From IMG/VR virus record IMGVR_UViG_3300037808_000678, positions 1 to 21,852 of that record: a stretch of 21,852 nt of DNA. One strand, given 5' to 3'. This document shows, one piece after another, positions 21,388 to 21,852 of this stretch. Every line of letters begins with the position of its first letter. The stretch's first letter is position 1. The position numbers were made by a program, and so were the translations under genes. The notes under the pieces are model-generated. The model was given only the letters and a program-made list of their open reading frames with translations. It was not told the DNA's origin and ran no database searches. Origin of the DNA: a virus.

Positions 21388-21852
21388 ATGTATCAAGGGA
21401 TATTTTTCGAAGCTGAAAAGCGAAAACTACACATCTGGGATGATCAACGTGGATATTTCACCGCACCATACAGACGTTATGGATATATAAAAGATAGAAA
21501 TGGTGCGTACACATCATTATATGGTGATAGACTTAAGAAAATTCACAAGTGGGACAAAACTACTACTGGATTATTTGAAAGTGATGTGCACCCAGAAACT
21601 AGAACATTAATTGATTTATACACCAATGATGATGAACCTTCAAAGGGTCACAGAACCATTATTATTGATATTGAGGTCGAAGTTACTGATGGATTTCCAA
21701 CAGCGACATTGGCTGAAAATAAGGTTACGGCTATATCGATATACGATTTTGTTGCCGATAAATATCATGCTTTGGTATTGGAAAATGGCAAGGGTATTGT
21801 AAAACCATCGGTTACTAAGGAAATAAATACAGAAGTATTTGATACTGAAGTC
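21388..21852 (+). CDS. 43: Family B DNA polymerase, N-terminal part (gp43-like; 3' partial)
   Basis: ATG 21388 starts right after the previous TAG. The visible 155 residues match the T4 gp43 N-terminal domain: an opening with a YGDRLKKIHKWD stretch and a DVHPETRTLIDLY segment, then the Exo I motif TIIIDIEVEVTDGFPTA (Asp and Glu of the 3'-5' exonuclease), followed by KVTAISIYDFVADKYHALVL, which aligns with the T4 segment around D-A-I-T-H-Y-D-S. The rest, with the polymerase palm, lies beyond the window. It is the main replicative polymerase of the phage, working with gp32 and gp41. The gene runs to the last base with no stop or TGA so far. Confidence 0.88.
   Translation, partial: MYQGIFFEAEKRKLHIWDDQRGYFTAPYRRYGYIKDRNGAYTSLYGDRLKKIHKWDKTTTGLFESDVHPETRTLIDLYTNDDEPSKGHRTIIIDIEVEVTDGFPTATLAENKVTAISIYDFVADKYHALVLENGKGIVKPSVTKEINTEVFDTEV

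Noticed and set aside
21611-21802. Small + strand frame inside the polymerase gene
   Set aside because: It is an out-of-frame shadow of the gp43-like coding sequence, which carries the Exo I motif in its own frame.
1-21852. CRISPR array, insertion sequence, attachment site
   Set aside because: No regularly spaced repeats, transposase motifs or terminal inverted repeats were found; the only mobile unit is the intein, plus the promoter cassettes.

Overview
The window reads as part of the genome of a distant T4-like myovirus, or a closely related environmental tailed phage. Every gene I can support is on the + strand, tightly packed, with Shine-Dalgarno-type starts, AT-rich DNA and sigma70-like early promoters. 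The core is a T4-type replication and recombination set: gp32-like ssDNA-binding protein, UvsX/RecA-like recombinase, Rnh/FEN-type 5' nuclease, gp41 helicase, and the start of a gp43-like family B DNA polymerase that runs off the right edge. Nucleotide metabolism is represented by a B12-dependent ribonucleotide reductase (interrupted by an intein) and a dUTPase. The host is not identifiable; it would need to supply cobalamin and recognise TTGACT-N17-TATCTT promoters.

Layout: 1-874, the end of an unidentified gene and a gene resembling T4-like neck/structural proteins. 911-4567, a small exonuclease-less family A DNA polymerase-like protein, a large protein with a PD-(D/E)XK-like core, and a conserved phage protein, closed by a terminator. 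4615-11041, early-type units of small genes, each led by a near-identical promoter cassette. They contain an RNA-repair set (HNH-RNA ligase fusion, polynucleotide kinase/phosphatase) and a MESH1/SpoT-like HD hydrolase. 11204-15971, the replication/recombination module. 15982-19652, class II RNR with HNH intein, a small gene and dUTPase. 19709-19863, two tRNA-Gly-like genes, the first degenerate. 19889-21852, a DUF4338/DruA-like protein, a small gene and DNA polymerase.

The most unusual signal is in the genetic code. Three genes, including the recombinase, are interrupted only by in-frame TGA codons (710, 746, 4454, 4547, 12130). Reading TGA as an amino acid, most likely tryptophan, restores full-length proteins. 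Of 31 gene ends visible here, 24 are TAA and 5 are TAG. The only two possible TGA stops lie at gene overlaps, with TAA or TAG shortly downstream. About 100 tryptophans are TGG, so TGA use is real but rare, which looks like low-level or recent UGA reassignment or efficient UGA readthrough. No tRNA-Trp(UCA) lies in the window.

Other points of interest are mobile promoter/terminator cassettes with a 72-bp perfect duplication, an intein placed exactly before the radical cysteine of RNR, a phage homologue of a Druantia defence protein, and two DNA polymerase families in one genome. Several identifications rest on recalled family motifs, since no search could be run.
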